Origin: an uncultured Streptococcus sp.
GTDB lineage: Bacteria; Bacillota; Bacilli; Lactobacillales; Streptococcaceae
DNA: 15,894 nt
Reading direction: 5' to 3'
Assembly (NCBI RefSeq): GCF_938036805.1
Contig: NZ_CALHWC010000061.1
Span: 1 to 15,894, forward strand
In this document: piece by piece, positions 13,246 through 15,894 of the stretch
How the letters are laid out: each line of letters starts with the position of its first letter
Position numbering within the stretch: position 1 is the first letter of the stretch
Made by a program: the position numbers and the translations under genes
The notes under the pieces: model-generated
What the model was told of the DNA's origin: nothing
Seen by the model: only the letters and a program-made list of their open reading frames with translations
Database searches by the model: none

Positions 13246-14098
13246 TGTGACCCGTGCCATTCTGGAGCGTCACGGTTTCACTTTCAAAAAATCGTTCGGT
13301 CAGAATTTCCTGACGGATACCAACATCCTCCAGAAGATTGTGGATACAGCCGAGATTGATAAAAATGTCAATGTCATTGAAATTGGTCCTGGTATTGGGG
13401 CTTTGACAGAATTTTTAGCGGAAAGTGCCGCAGAGGTCATGGCCTTTGAGATCGATGATCGCCTGGTTCCGATTTTGGCGGATACTCTGCGCGATTATGA
13501 CAATGTGACCGTAGTCAATCAGGATATTCTTAAGGTTGATTTAGCCCAGTACATAGCTGAGTTTAAGAATCCAGACCTGCCTATCAAGGTAGTGGCGAAT
13601 CTTCCCTACTACATTACAACGCCGATTCTTATGCATTTGATTGAGAGCGGGATTCCTTTTAGTGAGTTTGTCGTGATGATGCAAAAAGAGGTGGCGGATC
13701 GAATTTCGGCTCAGCCAAATACTAAGGCTTACGGCAGTTTGTCGATTGCGGTCCAGTATTACATGACGGCCAAGGTTGCCTTCATTGTGCCGCGGACAGT
13801 CTTTGTGCCAGCGCCAAATGTGGATTCGGCTATTCTCAAGATGGTTCGCAGAGACCAGCCAGCAGTGGCGGTCCAGAACGAGAAATTCTTTTTCAAGGTT
13901 TCCAAGGCTAGTTTTGTTCACCGTCGGAAAACTCTCTGGAACAACCTGACTAGTCATTTTGGAAAGTCAGAGGATACCAAGGATAAATTAACAGCTGCTT
14001 TAGAGCAAGCTGAATTGTCTCCAAGTGTCAGGGGAGAAGCCTTGACTTTGGCAGATTTTGCCCGTCTGGCGGATGCCTTGAAGAAACAAGGATTATAA
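13226..14098 (+). CDS. rsmA: 16S rRNA dimethyladenosine transferase KsgA/RsmA
   Basis: 290 aa. It uses SAM to N6,N6-dimethylate two adjacent adenosines in the 3' hairpin of 16S rRNA (A1518/A1519 in E. coli numbering), a late check on 30S assembly. SAM motif I is IEIGPGIGALT (E52-T61), preceded by KSFGQNFL at 22-29; the catalytic motif IV is NLPYY at 125-129; the C-terminal helical domain contains SFVHRRKTLWNNL. ATG 13226 lies inside the end of the 115-aa gene and has only a weak AAGAG-type ribosome binding site, so efficient translation may depend on coupling. It is closed by a strong terminator at 14104-14137. rsgA and rpe downstream have their own promoter. Confidence 0.97.
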   Translation: MRIADYSVTRAILERHGFTFKKSFGQNFLTDTNILQKIVDTAEIDKNVNVIEIGPGIGALTEFLAESAAEVMAFEIDDRLVPILADTLRDYDNVTVVNQDILKVDLAQYIAEFKNPDLPIKVVANLPYYITTPILMHLIESGIPFSEFVVMMQKEVADRISAQPNTKAYGSLSIAVQYYMTAKVAFIVPRTVFVPAPNVDSAILKMVRRDQPAVAVQNEKFFFKVSKASFVHRRKTLWNNLTSHFGKSEDTKDKLTAALEQAELSPSVRGEALTLADFARLADALKKQGL

Positions 14099-14103
14099 GA
14101 TTT

Positions 14104-14137
14104 AAAAACCAGCCCTTTTTGAAAAGAGCTGGTTTTT
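14104..14137. terminator. Bidirectional terminator after rsmA
   Basis: AAAAACCAGC at the left pairs with GCTGGTTTTT at the right, and the stem continues with CTTTT/AAAAG around a short loop, one mismatch. T runs on both strands make it usable for rsmA (plus) and for read-through from the tRNA (minus). Confidence 0.9.
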
Positions 14138-14177
14138 CTGAAAGAAATTCCAAGAAGCTTTCATAGTTTTTCAAAAG

Positions 14178-14206
14178 AAAAACTCTTGTCAACTTGGACA
14201 AGAGTT
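14178..14206 (-). terminator. Terminator of the tRNA-Leu transcript
   Basis: Minus strand: AACTCTTGTC (14206-14197), loop CAAGTT, GACAAGAGTT (14190-14181), then TTTC. Perfect 10-bp stem beginning ten bases after the tRNA 3' end. Confidence 0.9.
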
Positions 14207-14215
14207 CCTGTTCGA

Positions 14216-14298
14216 TGCGGAGGAAGGGATTTGAACCCTCACACCCGTACGGGCACATGCGCCTGAAGCATGCGTGTCTGCCGTTCCACCACCTCCGC
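14216..14298 (-). tRNA. tRNA-Leu (anticodon CAG)
   Basis: 83 nt on the minus strand. Acceptor arms GCGGAGG and CCTCCGC with discriminator A; anticodon stem CATGC/GCATG with loop TTCAGGC, so the anticodon is CAG and it reads CUG; long class II variable arm around CCCGTACGGG; T arm with TTCAAAT. CCA is not encoded (TCG follows the discriminator). It has its own promoter and terminator and is transcribed divergently from rsgA. Confidence 0.96.
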
Positions 14299-14307
14299 TT
14301 GCTTTTT

Positions 14308-14335
14308 ATTATAACATATTTTTTGAAAATGCCAA
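14308..14335 (-). promoter_or_regulatory. Promoter of tRNA-Leu
   Basis: Minus strand: TTGGCA (14335-14330), 16-bp spacer, TATAAT (14313-14308) with an upstream TG (extended -10). The -10 ends ten bases before the mature 5' end, so the precursor leader would be very short. Confidence 0.85.
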
Positions 14336-14361
14336 TAGTAAAAGCCAAATATATGTTTTTT

Positions 14362-14370
14362 TGATATAAT
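14362..14370 (+). promoter_or_regulatory. Extended -10 promoter of rsgA-rpe
   Basis: TGATATAAT, identical to the gltX extended -10, with no clear -35. Leader about 20 nt containing AAAGGAG. It lies back to back with the tRNA-Leu promoter, about 30 bases apart. Confidence 0.75.
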
Positions 14371-14397
14371 AATTGTATTAACTTTAAAGGAGCAGTC

Positions 14398-15276
14398 TTG
14401 CAAGGAATAATTATCAAAGCCTTGGCTGGCTTTTATTATGTAGAGTCAGATGGGCAGGTGTATCAGACGAGAGCGCGTGGGAATTTCCGAAAAAAAGGGC
14501 AAACGCCTTATGTTGGTGACCATGTCGAATTTTCAGCGGACAAGGATTCTGAAGGCTACATTTTAAAAATCGCCGAGCGAAAAAATAGTTTGGTGCGGCC
14601 ACCCATTGTCAACATTGATCAGGCAGTTGTCATCATGAGTGCCAGGGAGCCAGATTTCAATGCCAACCTCTTAGATCGTTTTTTGGTGCTTTTGGAGCAC
14701 AAGCGGATCCATCCTATTATCTACATCAGCAAGTTAGACCTGCTTGAAGATGAGCGAAGCTTGGATATATATGTACAAGCCTATCAGGCCATCGGCTATG
14801 AAGTCGTTAAAACCAGTGAGGAGTTACTGCCACTTCTGACAGGGAAAATCACTGTTTTCATGGGCCAGACCGGTGTCGGAAAATCCACTCTGCTCAATAA
14901 AATTGCACCAGACTTGCAATTAGAAACAGGAGAAATTTCTGAAAGTCTGGGGCGGGGGCGCCATACGACACGGGCGGTTAGCTTTTATAACCTGAATGGC
15001 GGAAAAATTGCGGACACTCCGGGCTTTTCTTCCTTAGACTATGAAGTAGACAAGGCAGAAGACCTGAACGCTGCCTTTCCAGAAATTGCCGAAATCAGTC
15101 GGGACTGCAAATTCCGCACTTGTACCCATACACATGAGCCGGCTTGTGCTGTCAAACCAGCCGTAGAAGCCGAGCGAATTGCAGCTTTTCGTTTTGAAAA
15201 TTACCTGCAATTTCTCAGTGAAATCGAGAATCGTCGTGAAACCTATAAAAAGACAGCTAAAAAACTTCCTAAATAA
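14398..15276 (+). CDS. rsgA: Ribosome small-subunit GTPase RsgA (YloQ/EngC)
   Basis: 292 aa circularly permuted GTPase that binds the immature 30S subunit and releases assembly factors late in maturation. Order of motifs is the permuted G4-G1-G3: SKLD at 111-114, P-loop GQTGVGKST at 156-164, DTPG at 206-209. An N-terminal OB-fold (about 1-70) precedes the GTPase; the C-terminal zinc site is C237, C242, H244, C250. TTG 14398 with AAAGGAG at 14386-14392; the N-terminus QGIIIKALAGFYYV is typical. Next gene rpe follows after 14 bases with its own ribosome binding site, so the two are likely one operon. Functionally it continues the 30S theme of rsmA just upstream. Confidence 0.97.
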   Translation: MQGIIIKALAGFYYVESDGQVYQTRARGNFRKKGQTPYVGDHVEFSADKDSEGYILKIAERKNSLVRPPIVNIDQAVVIMSAREPDFNANLLDRFLVLLEHKRIHPIIYISKLDLLEDERSLDIYVQAYQAIGYEVVKTSEELLPLLTGKITVFMGQTGVGKSTLLNKIAPDLQLETGEISESLGRGRHTTRAVSFYNLNGGKIADTPGFSSLDYEVDKAEDLNAAFPEIAEISRDCKFRTCTHTHEPACAVKPAVEAERIAAFRFENYLQFLSEIENRRETYKKTAKKLPK

Positions 15277-15290
15277 AGAAAGGAACCATC

Positions 15291-15894
15291 ATGAAAATAT
15301 TTAAAATTGCTCCCTCTGTTCTGAGTGCGGATTATGCTAATTTTGAGACTGAGTTGAAAAAGCTAGAAGCTAGCGGAGCGGAGTATGCCCATTTGGATGT
15401 CATGGATGGTCATTTTGTACCCAATATCAGCTTTGGGGCTGGGGTTGTGGCCAGTATGCGTCCCCACAGCAAGATGGTTTTTGATTGCCATCTCATGGTG
15501 TCCAATCCTGAGCATCATATTGAGGAATTTGCTCGAGCAGGTGCAGATATTATCAGCATCCATGTGGAAGCGACGCCGCATATTCATGGAGCTCTGCAGA
15601 AGATTCGTGCGGCAGGCGTCAAGCCTAGTGTGGTTATCAATCCAGGAACCCCAGTCGAAGCGATTAAAAATGTCTTGAATCTAGTGGACCAGGTCTTGGT
15701 TATGACAGTCAATCCAGGATTTGGCGGCCAGGCTTTTCTGCCCGAAACCATGGGTAAGATTCGTGAACTGGTCGCTCTGCGAGAGGCCAATCAGCTGAAC
15801 TTTGATATTGAAGTTGACGGTGGGATTGATGATAAGACAATTCAGATGGCTAGAGAAGCTGGCGCCAATATTTTCGTAGCAGGTAGCTATGTCT
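15291..15894 (+). CDS. rpe: Ribulose-phosphate 3-epimerase, 3' end cut by window edge
   Basis: Open to the right edge; 201 codons seen of an expected ~215-220. It interconverts ribulose 5-phosphate and xylulose 5-phosphate in the pentose phosphate pathway; cytosolic TIM barrel. ATG 15291 with AAAGGAA upstream. Conserved residues: S9 in PSVLSADY, metal ligands H34 and D36 (HLDVMDGHFVPN), H67 (CHLMV) and D176 (EVDGGID, also catalytic), and the flexible loop MTVNPGFGGQ at 138-147. It follows rsgA after 14 bases, the usual streptococcal order. Confidence 0.97.
   Translation, partial: MKIFKIAPSVLSADYANFETELKKLEASGAEYAHLDVMDGHFVPNISFGAGVVASMRPHSKMVFDCHLMVSNPEHHIEEFARAGADIISIHVEATPHIHGALQKIRAAGVKPSVVINPGTPVEAIKNVLNLVDQVLVMTVNPGFGGQAFLPETMGKIRELVALREANQLNFDIEVDGGIDDKTIQMAREAGANIFVAGSYV

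Noticed and set aside
14216..14298. tRNA-Leu 3' end as a possible integration site
   Set aside because: No integrase gene, no second copy of the tRNA end in the window, and the neighbours are housekeeping genes.
14930..14947. CodY-box-like AAATTTCTGAAAGTC in rsgA
   Set aside because: Several mismatches to AATTTTCWGAAAATT and deep inside a coding region.

Overview
The window looks like a chromosomal segment of a low-GC Firmicute, most likely an oral Streptococcus of the sanguinis/mitis type. This rests on recalled similarity of GltX, RnpA, YidC1, Jag, RsgA and EstA to streptococcal proteins, on a YidC1 with a lipoprotein signal, and on gene order (rnpA-yidC-jag; tatD-rnmV-rsmA-rsgA-rpe). No database search was possible, so the species is open.

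Layout. 1-382: 3' end of an EstA-type esterase. 494-1951: gltX. 1955-3034: a Ser/Thr-rich lipoprotein gene between two direct copies of a ~174-bp structured repeat. 3186-5373: rnpA-yidC1-jag, an operon for RNase P, membrane insertion and KhpB/EloR, closed by a hairpin terminator. 5425-6057: an uncharacterised cytosolic protein. 6197-6331: rpmH with its own strong promoter and terminator. 6542-6850: a third, composite copy of the repeat. 8305-6887 and upstream on the minus strand: an operon DUF2975 membrane protein -> small Cro-type regulator -> large DUF4153/DUF4173-type membrane protein. 9246-10578: tatD-rnmV. 10590-13245: three accessory genes (SDR oxidoreductase; a translation-factor-like barrel plus SseB-like repeats; a small acidic protein) lying between rnmV and rsmA. 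13226-14098: rsmA. 14298-14216 (minus): tRNA-Leu(CAG). 14398-15276: rsgA. 15291 onward: rpe, cut by the window edge.

Much of the window serves RNA and ribosome biology: tRNA charging (gltX), tRNA 5' processing (rnpA), 5S rRNA maturation (rnmV), 16S dimethylation (rsmA), 30S maturation (rsgA), L34 (rpmH) and a leucine tRNA. YidC1 and Jag connect it to membrane insertion and cell elongation. Several of these genes start with TTG or GTG, and several promoters are extended -10 promoters with little -35.

The parts that are least ordinary are (a) the three-copy repeat, whose right end forms an intrinsic terminator and whose left arm could pair with it, including a nested composite copy; (b) the accessory pair 11480-13245, a possible EF-Tu-domain-2-like barrel fused to two SseB-like modules plus a small overlapping partner; and (c) the minus-strand membrane/regulator operon with paired TATCGA sites at its promoter. 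I did not see a complete novel defence or mobile system, phage, CRISPR array or IS transposase.
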